This document shows positions 1 to 12,724 of a stretch of 64,000 bases of DNA, in pieces; the stretch's first letter is position 1; every line of letters starts with the position of its first letter. This DNA is from Halopseudomonas pertucinogena (GTDB taxonomy: Bacteria; Pseudomonadota; Gammaproteobacteria; Pseudomonadales; Pseudomonadaceae), in NCBI RefSeq assembly GCF_014646575.1, contig NZ_BMNN01000006.1:105196-169195 (forward strand), read 5' to 3'. The position numbers and the translations under genes were made by a program. The notes beneath the pieces were generated by a model. It worked only from the letters and a program-made list of their open reading frames with translations, did not search any database and had not been told where the DNA came from.

Positions 1-1741
1 GCAGATTGAAGACCTCGGGGTGCGCCTTTTCGATCTCGTCCAGAAGCAGCACACAGTGTGGCGTCTTGTTCATCGCTTCGGTAAGCAGGCCACCCTGGTC
101 GAAACCGACGTATCCGGGAGGTGCACCTATCAGCCGGGAAACGGTGTGCCGCTCCATGTACTCGGACATATCGAAGCGCACCAGCTCCACGCCAAGACTC
201 TTGGCCAGCTGGCGGGTCACCTCGGTCTTTCCTACTCCGGTGGGGCCGGCGAAGAGGAATGAGCCGACCGGCTTGTCCGGCGCCTTCAACCCAGCCCGGG
301 AGAGCTTGATCGCAGTGCTCAGCGCCTCGATCGCCTGATCCTGGCCGAACACCACCAGTTTCAGGTCGCGCTCCAGATTCTTCAGCAGCTGCTTGTCGCT
401 GGTCGATACGTGCTTGGGCGGAATGCGCGCGATCTTCGCGACGATGGCTTCGACCTCCGCCACGTCGATGCTTTCAGGGCGCTCCTCCTGCGGACGCAGG
501 CGCTGGTAGGCCCCTGCCTCGTCGATCACATCGATTGCCTTGTCCGGTATGTGCCGGTCATTGATGTAACGATCTGCCAGTTCAGCTGCTGCCCGTAGCG
601 ATTCATCCGTATAGCGGATGCCGTGATGCTCCTCGAACCGGGTGCGCAGCCCCTTGAGGATCTGGATGGTGTCGCTGACCGACGGCTCCACCACATCGAC
701 CTTCTGGAAGCGGCGGGCAAGCGCCCTGTCCTTCTCGAAGATACCGCGGAACTCCTGGAAAGTCGTTGAGCCGATACAACGGATCTCACCAGAGGACAGG
801 AGCGGCTTCAGCAGATTGGAGGCATCCATCACTCCGCCGGAGGCCGCTCCGGCGCCGATGATGGTATGGATCTCGTCAATGAACAGGATCGCCTGGGGGC
901 GCTTCTTCAGTGCCTTGAGCAACGCCTTGAAGCGTTTCTCGAAGTCCCCGCGGTACTTGGTTCCCGCCAGCAGCGCACCCAGATCGAGGGAATACACCAC
1001 CGCCTCGGTCAGAATGTCGGGGACCTCGCCATCGACAATGCGCTTGGCCAGGCCTTCGGCAATGGCGGTCTTGCCCACGCCGGCCTCGCCCACCAGCAGG
1101 GGATTGTTCTTGCGGCGGCGCACCAGGATCTGCGCCACCCGTTCCACTTCGGAGGCACGCCCGACCAGCGGGTCGATCCGGCCCTGGCGGGCCTGCTCAT
1201 TCAGGTTGGTGGCGTAGGATTCGAGCGGGTTATTCGAGCCAACGGCCTCGCCGCCCTCCTCGTCCATGCTCTCCTGATCGGGCTGGATGTTCTCGTTCTC
1301 ATCCGCCACCTTGGAGATCCCGTGGGAGATGAAATTGACGATATCGATGCGCGCGATGTGCTGCTGCTTGAGGAAGAAAACCGCCTGGCTTTCCTGCTCG
1401 CTGAAGATTGCCGCCAGCACGTTGGCGCCATTGACCTCTCCCTTGCCTGAGCTCTGCACGTGAAATACAGCACGCTGCAGCACGCGCTGGAAGCCGAGCG
1501 TGGGCTGGGTCTCGCGTTCGGTGTCCTGGCTGGGGATCAGGGGGGTGGTCGAGTCGATGAACTCGGACAGCTCGTGACGCAGTCGATCCATGTCGGCGCC
1601 GCAGGCACGCAATACCGCCACCGCAGCCTGGTTGTCCAGCAGAGCAAGCAGCAGGTGTTCGACCGTCATGAACTCGTGCCGTTTGTTGCGGGCCTCCTTG
1701 AACGCCAGGTTCAGGGTGATTTCGAGGTCTCTGTTAAGCAT
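1..1741 (-). CDS. clpA: ATP-dependent Clp protease ATP-binding subunit ClpA (3' end outside window)
   Basis: ClpA is the AAA+ unfoldase that feeds substrates into ClpP. About 580 codons are visible and the frame is open to the window edge, so roughly the last quarter of a protein usually near 755 residues is missing. The N-domain that docks ClpS covers about residues 1-145. The first AAA+ module has a Walker A GEAGVGKT near residue 218 and a Walker B LFIDEIHT. The second has GPTGVGKT near residue 500. The start ATG at 1741 gives MLNRDLEVTL, the usual ClpA N-terminus. clpS lies 32 bp upstream on the same strand, the standard clpS-clpA pair. No frameshift seen. Confidence 0.97.
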   Translation of the reverse strand, partial: MLNRDLEITLNLAFKEARNKRHEFMTVEHLLLALLDNQAAVAVLRACGADMDRLRHELSEFIDSTTPLIPSQDTERETQPTLGFQRVLQRAVFHVQSSGKGEVNGANVLAAIFSEQESQAVFFLKQQHIARIDIVNFISHGISKVADENENIQPDQESMDEEGGEAVGSNNPLESYATNLNEQARQGRIDPLVGRASEVERVAQILVRRRKNNPLLVGEAGVGKTAIAEGLAKRIVDGEVPDILTEAVVYSLDLGALLAGTKYRGDFEKRFKALLKALKKRPQAILFIDEIHTIIGAGAASGGVMDASNLLKPLLSSGEIRCIGSTTFQEFRGIFEKDRALARRFQKVDVVEPSVSDTIQILKGLRTRFEEHHGIRYTDESLRAAAELADRYINDRHIPDKAIDVIDEAGAYQRLRPQEERPESIDVAEVEAIVAKIARIPPKHVSTSDKQLLKNLERDLKLVVFGQDQAIEALSTAIKLSRAGLKAPDKPVGSFLFAGPTGVGKTEVTRQLAKSLGVELVRFDMSEYMERHTVSRLIGAPPGYVGFDQGGLLTEAMNKTPHCVLLLDEIEKAHPEVFNL

Positions 1742-1773
1742 AGGTGCCCCCATCATCAAGCGACATAGTTTGT

Positions 1774-2136
1774 CTAGGCTTCCCGTTCAATCTGACACAT
1801 GAGCGGATGCTGGCACTCCCGGGCGTACTCGTTGACCTGCGCCGCCTTGGTTTCTGCAACATCCCGTGAATACACTCCGCAAACGGCTCTGCCCTCAGTA
1901 TGGACCCGAAGCATGATTCGTGTAGCGGTTTCGCGGTCAAGCATGAAAAATACCTCGAGCACTTCCACCACGAAATCCATCGGGGTGTAGTCGTCATTCA
2001 GCATGACGACCTGATAACGGGGCGGCGGCTTGAGTTCGGGCTTGCCGGTCTGCACCGCAAGGTTGCCGTCGTCCTCATGCTCCGGTTGACCCGGTTCCTG
2101 CATAAAGGTTAGTTGAATTTCCATCTTTGCAAACAT
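1774..2136 (-). CDS. clpS: ATP-dependent Clp protease adaptor ClpS
   Basis: ClpS binds the ClpA N-domain and delivers N-end-rule substrates to ClpAP. The 120-residue product has the family core: [18 protein letters not shown] (N-degron pocket and first helix) and [19 protein letters not shown]. The first 35 residues are the flexible, poorly conserved tail. Three in-frame ATGs lie near the 5' end (2136, 2124, 2103) and none has a strong ribosome site; I kept the longest because its length matches pseudomonad ClpS. It is divergent from cspD across about 225 bp and sits directly upstream of clpA. Confidence 0.95.
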   Translation of the reverse strand: MFAKMEIQLTFMQEPGQPEHEDDGNLAVQTGKPELKPPPRYQVVMLNDDYTPMDFVVEVLEVFFMLDRETATRIMLRVHTEGRAVCGVYSRDVAETKAAQVNEYARECQHPLMCQIEREA

Positions 2137-2362
2137 CTTGTGGGTCTGGTTTGAAGTATCGGCGCAGCCGTCGTGAATGGGAACGGTTGCGCAATTCAGA
2201 CGTTCAGGCTACAGGCAAAATGTGCGCTGGTACACAGCTTGCCCTGTGCCAACTTGACTTGCCATGATCCAATGTTAAAAAGTGTAACAGGCATGCCCTG
2301 AAAGCCTTACTTGTATTGGGCATTTCAACTATTCAGCGAATGGGACAGCAGAGGACAGCAGT

Positions 2363-2620
2363 ATGGAAATCGGCAAGGTCAAATGGTTCAATAACGCCAA
2401 AGGGTATGGTTTCGTAGTTGCCGACGGCCGCAACGAAGACCTTTTTGCTCACTACTCAGCCATCCAGATGGATGGATACCGCACGCTCAAGGCCGGCCAG
2501 CCCGTGCAGTTCGAGATCATTCAGGGGCCCAAGGGCCTGCATGCCATCAATATCCAGGCGCTCGGTGAGCCGGTGCGCAAGTCCGCCGAAGCGGCGACGG
2601 AGATGACCTCTCCTCTGTAA
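2363..2620 (+). CDS. cspD: Cold-shock-like protein CspD
   Basis: An 85-residue cold-shock-domain protein. RNP1-like KGYGFVVADG and RNP2-like DLFAHYSAI motifs lie near residues 14-35, and the N-terminus MEIGKVKWFNNAKGYGF is typical. CspD binds single-stranded nucleic acid and is known in Enterobacteria as a stationary-phase inhibitor of replication; that role is inferred here. The C-terminal 18 residues beyond the OB fold (from GEPVRKSAEA) are non-conserved. GAGGA lies about 8 bp before the ATG. The position opposite clpS-clpA is conserved in gamma-proteobacteria. A possible -35 (TTGACT at 2254) precedes an AT-rich stretch at 2275-2281, but the promoter is not certain. Confidence 0.95.
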   Translation: MEIGKVKWFNNAKGYGFVVADGRNEDLFAHYSAIQMDGYRTLKAGQPVQFEIIQGPKGLHAINIQALGEPVRKSAEAATEMTSPL

Positions 2621-2664
2621 GGGACTCAGCAAGCCCGCGTTTCTCTGCTGTACCGGGCCTTCGC

Positions 2665-2700
2665 AAACAAACAAGCCGGCAAAAGCCGGCTTGTTTGTTT
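2665..2700. terminator. Bidirectional terminator between cspD and icd
   Basis: Perfect 16-bp inverted repeat (2665-2680 with 2685-2700) around the loop AAAA, flanked by A and T tracts on both sides. It serves convergent cspD (+) and icd (-). Confidence 0.93.
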
Positions 2701-2718
2701 TCTGCTGTGCAGCGTGCC

Positions 2719-3975
2719 TTACATGGCGGCGATCAGGTCGTCACCGAACTCGGAGCACTTGCGCAGGGTTGCACCGTCCATCAGACGCTCGAAATCATAG
2801 GTAACGGTCTTGTTGGCGATGGCGCCTTCGGTACCCTTGATGATGAGGTCAGCGGCTTCGACCCAGCCCATGTGGCGCAGCATCATTTCCGCAGACAGGA
2901 TCAGCGAACCGGGGTTCACCTTGTCCTGACCCGCATACTTCGGAGCAGTACCGTGGGTGGCTTCGAACATCGCAACGGAGTCGGACAGGTTGGCACCCGG
3001 AGCGATACCGATACCACCTACTTCGGCCGCCAGGGCGTCGGACAGGTAGTCACCGTTCAGGTTCAGGGTGGCAATGACGTCGTACTCGGCCGGGCGCAGC
3101 AGGATCTGCTGCAGCATGGCGTCAGCGATGGCATCCTTGACGATGATGTTCTTGCCGGTGTTCGGGTTCTTGAACTGCATCCAGGGGCCGCCGTCCAGCA
3201 GCTCGGCGCCGAACTCGTCGCGGGCCACTTCGTAGCCCCACTCCTTGAAGGCACCTTCGGTGAACTTCATGATGTTGCCCTTGTGAACGATGGTCACAGA
3301 GCTGCGATCGTTGTCCACCGCGTACTGCAGCGCCTTGCGCATCAGACGCTTGGTGCCCTGCTCGGACACCGGCTTGATGCCGATACCGCAGCCTTCGGTG
3401 AAACGGATCTTGGTCACACCCATTTCTTCGGTCAGGAACTTGATGACCTTCTCGGCTTCAGGGGAGCCTGCTTTCCACTCGACACCGGCGTAGATGTCTT
3501 CGGAGTTTTCGCGGAAGATGACCATGTCGACGTCACCCGGGTTCTTGACCGGGCTGGGTACGCCGGTGAACCAGCGCACCGGACGCTGACAGACGTACAG
3601 GTCCAGCTGCTGACGCAGGGCAACGTTCAGGGAGCGGATACCGCCACCTACCGGTGTGGTCAGCGGTCCCTTGATGGAAACAACGTAGTCCTTGACGGCA
3701 TGCAGGGTTTCTTCCGGGAGCCAGGTGTCCTGATCGTAAACCTGGGTAGCCTTCTCGCCTGCATAAACTTCCATCCAGGAAATCTTGCGCTTGCCGTCAT
3801 AGGCCTTTTCGACAGCGGCATCGACTACCTTCATCATGACGGGGGAAATATCGACGCCGATGCCATCGCCCTCGATAAAGGGAATGATCGGATTGTCGGG
3901 AACATTGAGGGAGAAGTCAGCGTTTACGGTAATTTTGTCGCCGTTCGCCGGCACCTGGATCTTTTGGTATCCCAT
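2719..3975 (-). CDS. icd: Isocitrate dehydrogenase, NADP-dependent
   Basis: Oxidative decarboxylation of isocitrate to 2-oxoglutarate in the TCA cycle. The 418-residue protein is the usual length of the homodimeric bacterial enzyme. Visible signatures are [12 protein letters not shown] near the N-terminus, [20 protein letters not shown] (substrate loop with the Ser targeted by AceK kinase/phosphatase in E. coli), [11 protein letters not shown], and the C-terminal [12 protein letters not shown] chose the ATG at 3975 ([14 protein letters not shown]) over an upstream in-frame ATG at 4029 because it matches pseudomonad Icd. Two identical-architecture dyads lie upstream, at 4058-4072 and 4151-4165. 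Icd competes with AceA, also in this window, for isocitrate. Confidence 0.97.
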   Translation of the reverse strand: MGYQKIQVPANGDKITVNADFSLNVPDNPIIPFIEGDGIGVDISPVMMKVVDAAVEKAYDGKRKISWMEVYAGEKATQVYDQDTWLPEETLHAVKDYVVSIKGPLTTPVGGGIRSLNVALRQQLDLYVCQRPVRWFTGVPSPVKNPGDVDMVIFRENSEDIYAGVEWKAGSPEAEKVIKFLTEEMGVTKIRFTEGCGIGIKPVSEQGTKRLMRKALQYAVDNDRSSVTIVHKGNIMKFTEGAFKEWGYEVARDEFGAELLDGGPWMQFKNPNTGKNIIVKDAIADAMLQQILLRPAEYDVIATLNLNGDYLSDALAAEVGGIGIAPGANLSDSVAMFEATHGTAPKYAGQDKVNPGSLILSAEMMLRHMGWVEAADLIIKGTEGAIANKTVTYDFERLMDGATLRKCSEFGDDLIAAM

Positions 3976-4057
3976 TTGTGACTCCGTTGTCGTTGTCAAT
4001 GAAGAACCCGGACGGTTGATCCGGATCATATGAATACGGCCTGGTAGGCCATATTGT

Positions 4058-4072
4058 TGTAGTTTTCCTACA
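4058..4072. promoter_or_regulatory. TGTAGT-N3-(A/C)CTACA dyad upstream of icd
   Basis: TGTAGT at 4058-4063, three bases, then CCTACA at 4067-4072: an inverted repeat with one mismatch, 83 bp upstream of the icd start. It has the same half-sites and spacing as the perfect copy at 4151-4165. The half-site TGTAGT/ACTACA resembles what I recall for RccR, the RpiR-family carbon regulator of pseudomonads. That assignment is an inference. Confidence 0.5.
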
Positions 4073-4149
4073 TTAAGTCACGCACTTTCAATTGGCCAGC
4101 CAGATGATACGTCTATTTGAGCGGATAAGCCATTCGACTCTTGGCGAAT

Positions 4150-4166
4150 ATGTAGTGTGACTACAT
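4150..4166. promoter_or_regulatory. Perfect ATGTAGT-GTG-ACTACAT dyad between icd and nudJ
   Basis: A 7-bp perfect inverted repeat around 3 bp, in the 324-bp gap between icd (-) and nudJ (+), about 175 bp upstream of icd and 134 bp upstream of nudJ. Together with the 4058 site it makes a tandem pair. Candidate RccR-type operator; which gene it controls cannot be told from sequence alone. Confidence 0.55.
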
Positions 4167-4299
4167 GAGCGCTACAAGGTCTCGCGAAGCAATACTGGCT
4201 GGTTTTCCGGGTCAAATCCAGTGGCACCGGGTAATTGAACAAACCATTCACCGGCAGGGCCGTTTACGTTACCCTAACGCCCTGAAATTGGGAGTCGTC

Positions 4300-7935
<3,636 letters not shown>

Positions 7936-7942
7936 GCCCCGC

Positions 7943-7974
7943 CATTGCCCGGCTCCGGCCGGGCAATGATTTTC
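7943..7974 (+). terminator. Intrinsic terminator after purB
   Basis: An 11-bp perfect stem (7943-7953 with 7958-7968), loop TCCG, followed by ATTTTC. It starts 7 bp after the purB stop. Confidence 0.88.
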
Positions 7975-8016
7975 TGTCCCCACCTTCCCTTTCATATTCA
8001 TTAGCGAGACTGTCAG

Positions 8017-9207
8017 ATGAACTTTGCCGTGAACACCTTGCCCGGCGGCATGCCTGCCGAGGAGTTTCTCCGCGACTACTGGCAGAAAAAGCCGCTGCTG
8101 ATCCGCCAGGCCTTTCCGGATTTCGAGAATCCGCTGTCAGCGGACGAGCTGGCAGGCCTGTCACTGGAAGAGGAAGTCGAGTCCCGACTGGTGCTGGAAC
8201 ACGGCGCCACCCCATGGGAACTGCGCCGCGGCCCCTTCGCGGAAGACGATTACCGCAGGTTGCCCGACCGTGATTGGACCTTGCTGGTTCAGGCGGTCGA
8301 CCAGTTCGTGCCGGAGGTCGCCGAGGTGCTGGCTGCCTTCCGTTTTCTGCCCAGCTGGCGGGTGGATGATCTGATGACCAGCTTTGCCGCACCCGGCGGC
8401 AGCGTCGGCCCGCATTTCGATAACTATGACGTCTTCCTTCTGCAGACCCAGGGGCACCGACGCTGGAAGATCGGCCAGATGTGCGATGCGGACAGTCCGT
8501 TGCTGGAGCACCCGGATCTGCGCATCCTGAGCGAGTTCGAGCAGCAGCAGGAATGGGTACTGGAGCCCGGCGACATGCTCTACTTGCCGCCGCGGCTGGC
8601 CCATTACGGCATCGCTGAAGATGAGTGCATGACCTGGTCGATCGGCTTCCGCGCCCCGAGTCATGCTGAGGTGATTACTCACTTCACCGATTTTCTTGCG
8701 CAGTATCTGGGTGACGAGCAACGCTACGGCGACGCCGATCTCGTTTTGCCTGCCGACCCGGCACAGATCGACGAGCAGACAGTGGATCGCCTTCAGCAGC
8801 TCGTTCTGTCCCTGGTACAGGACCGCGAGGCGCTGGGCACCTGGTTCGGGCGATTCATGACCGAGCCGCGCTATCCCGAGCTCATCCAGCCCCAGGAGCA
8901 CCTCGAACCGGACTTGCTGGGGCAGATTCTGGACAATGGTTATGGTCTGATCCGCAACCCCAGCGCCCGGCTCGCCTGGCGGCGGGAGCAGGATAGCTAT
9001 CTGATGCTGTTCGCCAGTGGCGAGCACTGTGTGTTGCCCATCCACCTGCTGCCACTGGTACAGACGCTCTGCAATCAGGATTACCTGAGCGCAGAGGCGC
9101 TGCAGCCGTGGCGCGGAGATGACGAGGCCATGCAGTTGGTCGAGCAATTGCTGATCAAGGGAGACTTCGTGATCGAGCCCGATGAGGAGGACAGCAGCGA
9201 TGAATGA
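8017..9207 (+). CDS. roxA: Ribosomal protein uL16 3-arginine hydroxylase (RoxA/YcfD family)
   Basis: A JmjC/cupin 2-oxoglutarate and Fe(II) dioxygenase. E. coli YcfD (RoxA) hydroxylates an arginine of ribosomal protein L16, and the same reaction is inferred here. The 396-residue protein has the facial-triad HxD in GGSVGPHFDNYDVFLLQ near residue 132, the Lys/Arg-rich QGHRRWKIG, and the distal His in YLPPRLAHYG near residue 195, followed by a winged-helix-like C-terminal domain. It is separated from purB by a terminator and overlaps the next gene by 8 bp. Confidence 0.92.
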   Translation: MNFAVNTLPGGMPAEEFLRDYWQKKPLLIRQAFPDFENPLSADELAGLSLEEEVESRLVLEHGATPWELRRGPFAEDDYRRLPDRDWTLLVQAVDQFVPEVAEVLAAFRFLPSWRVDDLMTSFAAPGGSVGPHFDNYDVFLLQTQGHRRWKIGQMCDADSPLLEHPDLRILSEFEQQQEWVLEPGDMLYLPPRLAHYGIAEDECMTWSIGFRAPSHAEVITHFTDFLAQYLGDEQRYGDADLVLPADPAQIDEQTVDRLQQLVLSLVQDREALGTWFGRFMTEPRYPELIQPQEHLEPDLLGQILDNGYGLIRNPSARLAWRREQDSYLMLFASGEHCVLPIHLLPLVQTLCNQDYLSAEALQPWRGDDEAMQLVEQLLIKGDFVIEPDEEDSSDE

Positions 9208-9628
9208 CATCCGGATCCGCACCATCGACTGGCAGACCACTCCGGCACTGCGCACCATCCGACAACAGGTCTTTGTCGAGGAGCAGAAGGTCGCGCCCGA
9301 GCTGGAGTGGGACGAGCATGATCTGACGGCCACGCATTTCCTGCTCACGGTCGATGAGCGCCCCCTGGGGACCGCCAGGCTTCTCGCCAGCGGCCGTATC
9401 GGCCGGGTGGCGCTGCTCCCGGAAGCCAGGGGCAAGGGATTGGGCAAGATACTGATGCTTGCGGTGATGAGTCATGGGCGGGACGCAGGTATGCGGCAAC
9501 TGGAGCTGTCGGCCCAGACCCACGCCCTCGGATTCTATGAGCAGCTGGGTTTTGTGGTCTGCTCCGATGTGTATGAGGATGCCGGTATCCCCCACCAGCG
9601 GATGCGCTGGACCCCCACCGCCGACTGA
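9200..9628 (+). CDS. GNAT-family N-acetyltransferase
   Basis: A 142-residue acetyltransferase with the acetyl-CoA pantetheine-binding motif A, VALLPEARGKGLGKILM (Q/RxxGxG/A type), near residues 77-93, then the motif B aromatic ALGFYEQLGF. The N-terminal RQQVFVEEQ resembles the ElaA/YjcF group, whose substrates are unknown. The start ATG at 9200 overlaps the roxA stop and has GAGGAGG 9 bp upstream, inside roxA. An in-frame ATG at 9182 is less likely. Coupled with roxA; whether the two work together is unknown. Confidence 0.85.
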   Translation: MNDIRIRTIDWQTTPALRTIRQQVFVEEQKVAPELEWDEHDLTATHFLLTVDERPLGTARLLASGRIGRVALLPEARGKGLGKILMLAVMSHGRDAGMRQLELSAQTHALGFYEQLGFVVCSDVYEDAGIPHQRMRWTPTAD

Positions 9629-9672
9629 CACCAGCTGCTAAACTCGGTATGCCCAATCGCCGAGGTAGCAGC

Positions 9673-10494
9673 ATGAAATCTTTCTCCTTCACTGTCGGCA
9701 TGCTTGTCATGGTCGCCTTGCTGACACCCCTGCACCTGACCGCCGCCCCCCGTACCGAGGTGATCCCGCTGAATTACGGTCTGGCTGAGAATCTGTTGCC
9801 CGCCATTCAGCCATTGCTGCGCCCCGATGAGCGCGCTTCGGCCTACGGCAACCAGTTGATCATTCGTGCCGAGCCCGAGCGGTTGCAGGAGATACGTGTC
9901 CTGCTCGATGATCTCGACCGGCGCCCTGCCCGGCTGCGCATCAGCGTGGCCAATGCCGGCAGCAGCAGCGGCAGCCAACGCGGGTATCGGCTGGATGGCC
10001 GCATCCGGACCGGCGCCGGCGATCTGGAGATCGGGCATCCTGGCCGTGGCAGCCAGGCGCGTATCATTCGGCGGGAAACCACCGGCAGCGACGATGGGGT
10101 GCGCACGATCATGGCCAACGAAGGATACCCGGTGCTCATCCAGAGCGGTCAGAGCATTCCGCTGGAATCCGCCACATCGACTATCCATGGCCAGGTGATG
10201 CAGCAGACCCAGTACCATGACGTGACGTCCGGGTTCTACGCGACGGTGCGACTCAATGGAGACCGCGCCACCATCACCCTCAGCACCAATCATGACCGGA
10301 CCCGCGCGGCGGGCAATGACGTGATCGACGTGCAGCGTACCGACACCGTGGTGACTGCACCGCTGGGCGAGTGGGTAACCATCGGCGGTGTCGATGACCT
10401 GGCCAGCGGGCAGAGCCGGGATATCGGGCGGCGTATCACCACCGGCAGTGCGATGCAACAGAGTATCCGGGTCATGGTGGAGCGGTTGGATTGA
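9673..10494 (+). CDS. Secretin-like periplasmic protein (secretin N-domain, unknown role)
   Basis: A 273-residue exported protein. Residues 1-24 form a signal peptide (Lys, hydrophobic core, LTAAP). Residues 28-88 look like a short secretin N-domain: EVIPLNYGLAENLLPAIQPL followed by NQLIIRAEPERLQEI and LDDLDRRPA, the pattern found in type II/III/IV secretins and NolW. The C-terminal half resembles part of a secretin barrel (EGYPVLIQSGQ, then GEWVTIGGV) but is far too short to form a whole secretin. No secretion genes lie nearby. Orphan proteins of this type are annotated in pseudomonads as secretin-like or NolW-like; the function is not known. Confidence 0.7.
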   Translation: MKSFSFTVGMLVMVALLTPLHLTAAPRTEVIPLNYGLAENLLPAIQPLLRPDERASAYGNQLIIRAEPERLQEIRVLLDDLDRRPARLRISVANAGSSSGSQRGYRLDGRIRTGAGDLEIGHPGRGSQARIIRRETTGSDDGVRTIMANEGYPVLIQSGQSIPLESATSTIHGQVMQQTQYHDVTSGFYATVRLNGDRATITLSTNHDRTRAAGNDVIDVQRTDTVVTAPLGEWVTIGGVDDLASGQSRDIGRRITTGSAMQQSIRVMVERLD

Positions 10495-10509
10495 GCTTTG
10501 TTATAGATT

Positions 10510-10535
10510 TGTAGTGTTTTTATTAAATCACTACA
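10510..10535. promoter_or_regulatory. TGTAGT-N14-ACTACA dyad upstream of aceA
   Basis: TGTAGT (10510-10515) and ACTACA (10530-10535) are the same half-sites as at 4058 and 4150 but 14 bp apart; the repeat extends by one pair to 7 bp. It lies 16 bp after the stop of the secretin-like gene and 409 bp before aceA. I infer a long-spaced RccR-type site controlling aceA. A weak hairpin terminator is the alternative. Confidence 0.5.
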
Positions 10536-10944
10536 TCCGCATTGACTTCTGCCTTCCGAACCCGCATTATTGCCCCGCTCCCGCTAGCCAGAGCCCCCGA
10601 ACGGGGCTCCGGGTGGATTCCGGAACCTAAGGAACCACTCGTGTCTCTACCGCCCACAAGGCAGTTCGACGAGGTTGCGACTGGAACGAAGTTGTCCTGA
10701 GGGACGGGGAAGCGAATCAAAACGTAACAGCCTGCATGGCCTGGATAGTCATTGCCCTATCGAGCTACAGCTTGAGCGGTCAGGACATCCGCATCAGGGG
10801 ACTGTTCGTCACCCTCCTCTCTCCTGTCATTCTTCAATTCCGGTCCCTGTTTCGACGCACTGCGGAGTGCCGCACCCATGCTCTGGCTGATGGGTTCGGG
10901 GTCGACCAACGTCAGAACCAATCGCACACTTTGAAGGATTGACC
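10536..10944 (+). other. Long aceA upstream region without a gene
   Basis: 409 bp with no convincing coding sequence. Two short open frames (from 10675 and 10736) have no family features or ribosome sites. If the dyad at 10510 marks the promoter, the region is a leader of up to about 400 nt. No riboswitch that I recognise. Confidence 0.5.
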
Positions 10945-12543
10945 ATGTCTGCTTACCAAAACGAAATCAAGGCTGTTGCTGCGCTGAAAGAAGCTGCAGG
11001 TAACGGCTGGAGCGCAATCAACCCGGAATACGCAGCTCGCATGCGTGTTCAGAACCGCTTCAAGACCGGTCTGGATATTGCCAAGTACACCGCAGCCATC
11101 ATGCGCAAGGACATGGCCGAATACGACGCCGACAGCTCCGCCTACACCCAGTCCCTGGGTTGCTGGCACGGCTTCATCGGTCAGCAGAAGCTGATCTCCA
11201 TCAAGAAGCACCTGAAAACCACCAACAAGCGCTACCTCTACCTGTCCGGCTGGATGGTTGCCGCGCTGCGCTCCGAGTTCGGCCCGCTGCCCGACCAGTC
11301 CATGCACGAGAAGACCTCCGTCGCCGCACTGATCGAAGAGCTCTACACCTTCCTGCGTCAGGCTGATACCCGTGAGCTGGACCTGCTGTTCACTGCTCTG
11401 GATGATGCCCGCGCCGAAGGCAACAAGGCCCGTGAAGCTGAAATCCAGGCCCAGATCGACAACTTCGAAACCCACGTTGTGCCGATCATCGCCGACATCG
11501 ATGCCGGCTTCGGCAACGAAGAGGCCACCTACCTGCTGGCCAAGAAGATGATCGAAGCTGGCGCCTGCTGCATCCAGATCGAGAACCAGGTTTCCGACGA
11601 GAAGCAGTGCGGCCACCAGGACGGCAAGGTAACTGTTCCCCATGCCGAGTTCCTGGCCAAGATCAACGCCGTACGCTATGCCTTCCTTGAACTGGGCGTT
11701 GACGACGGTGTGATTGTTGCCCGTACCGACTCCCTTGGCGCAGGCCTGACCAAGCAGATCGCCGTGACCAACGAGCCGGGCGACCTGGGCGATCAGTACA
11801 ACAGCTTCATCGATGGTGACTACATCACCAGCGCTGACGACATCGAGAACGGTGACGTCGTCATCAAGGCCAACGGCAAGCTGCTCAAGCCCAAGCGTCT
11901 GGCGTCCGGCCTGTTCCAGTTCCGTGAAGGCACTGGTGTTGATCGCGTGGTTCTGGACTGCATCACTTCCCTGCAGAACGGTGCCGACCTGCTGTGGATC
12001 GAAACCGAGAAGCCCCACGTCGGCCAGATCGCCGAGATGGTCAACCGCATCCGCGAAGTGGTTCCGAATGCCAAGCTGGTCTACAACAACAGCCCGTCCT
12101 TCAACTGGACTCTGAACTTCCGTCAGCAGGTGTACGATGCCTGGGTTGCCGAAGGCAAGGACGTTTCCGCCTACGACCGCGCCAACCTGATGAGCGTCGA
12201 GTACGACGGTACCGAGCTGTGCAACGAAGCCGACGAGCGCATCCGCACCTTCCAGGCTGACGCTTCCCGTGAAGCAGGTATCTTCCACCACCTGATCACT
12301 CTGCCGACCTACCACACTGCCGCGCTGTCCACCGACAACCTGGCCAAGGGCTACTTCGCCGATGAAGGCATGCTGGCCTACGTCAAGGGCGTTCAGCGTC
12401 AGGAAATCCGTCAGGGTATCGCCTGCGTCAAGCACCAGAACATGGCTGGCTCCGACATCGGTGACAACCACAAGGAGTACTTCGCTGGCGAAGCTGCTCT
12501 GAAAGCGGGTGGTAAAGACAACACCATGAACCAGTTCGGTTAA
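10945..12543 (+). CDS. aceA: Isocitrate lyase (532-residue pseudomonad type)
   Basis: Cleaves isocitrate to glyoxylate and succinate, the first step of the glyoxylate shunt used on acetate and fatty acids. At 532 residues it belongs to the long class seen in Pseudomonas and Acinetobacter rather than the 430-residue E. coli class. The catalytic Cys is in SDEKQCGHQDGKVTVPH near residue 222 (KQCGH replacing KKCGH). IADIDAGFGNEEATYLLAKK binds Mg and substrate, and YNNSPSFNW is the conserved substrate loop. The start MSAYQNEIKA has AAGGA 6 bp upstream; a TTG codon two codons earlier is rejected. Confidence 0.97.
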   Translation: MSAYQNEIKAVAALKEAAGNGWSAINPEYAARMRVQNRFKTGLDIAKYTAAIMRKDMAEYDADSSAYTQSLGCWHGFIGQQKLISIKKHLKTTNKRYLYLSGWMVAALRSEFGPLPDQSMHEKTSVAALIEELYTFLRQADTRELDLLFTALDDARAEGNKAREAEIQAQIDNFETHVVPIIADIDAGFGNEEATYLLAKKMIEAGACCIQIENQVSDEKQCGHQDGKVTVPHAEFLAKINAVRYAFLELGVDDGVIVARTDSLGAGLTKQIAVTNEPGDLGDQYNSFIDGDYITSADDIENGDVVIKANGKLLKPKRLASGLFQFREGTGVDRVVLDCITSLQNGADLLWIETEKPHVGQIAEMVNRIREVVPNAKLVYNNSPSFNWTLNFRQQVYDAWVAEGKDVSAYDRANLMSVEYDGTELCNEADERIRTFQADASREAGIFHHLITLPTYHTAALSTDNLAKGYFADEGMLAYVKGVQRQEIRQGIACVKHQNMAGSDIGDNHKEYFAGEAALKAGGKDNTMNQFG

Positions 12544-12579
12544 TTCCGACCATTCAGGGCTTCTGGCCCGGTGTTGAGG

Positions 12580-12607
12580 AAAGGCCACCTTCGGGTGGCC
12601 TTTTCTT
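12580..12607 (+). terminator. Intrinsic terminator after aceA
   Basis: A 10-bp perfect stem (12580-12589 with 12594-12603) capped by a TTCG tetraloop, followed by TTTTCTTT. Confidence 0.93.
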
Positions 12608-12724
12608 TGAGGGGTTGGCAGGTCGCTGTCACCCTCTGCCCCGCTCGCGTACAATACGCCCTTCACCGCCGTCCCGGCTTTGCTTCCGGTCCCCGGCACT
12701 CCATGCAGCAGCAGGTTTTTTAGA

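Noticed and set aside
2695..3981. 428-codon open frame opposite icd
   Set aside because: Shadow frame; it would also run through the cspD/icd terminator.
10675..10942. Small open frames in the aceA leader
   Set aside because: No ribosome binding site, no similarity to known families, and their amino-acid make-up looks random.
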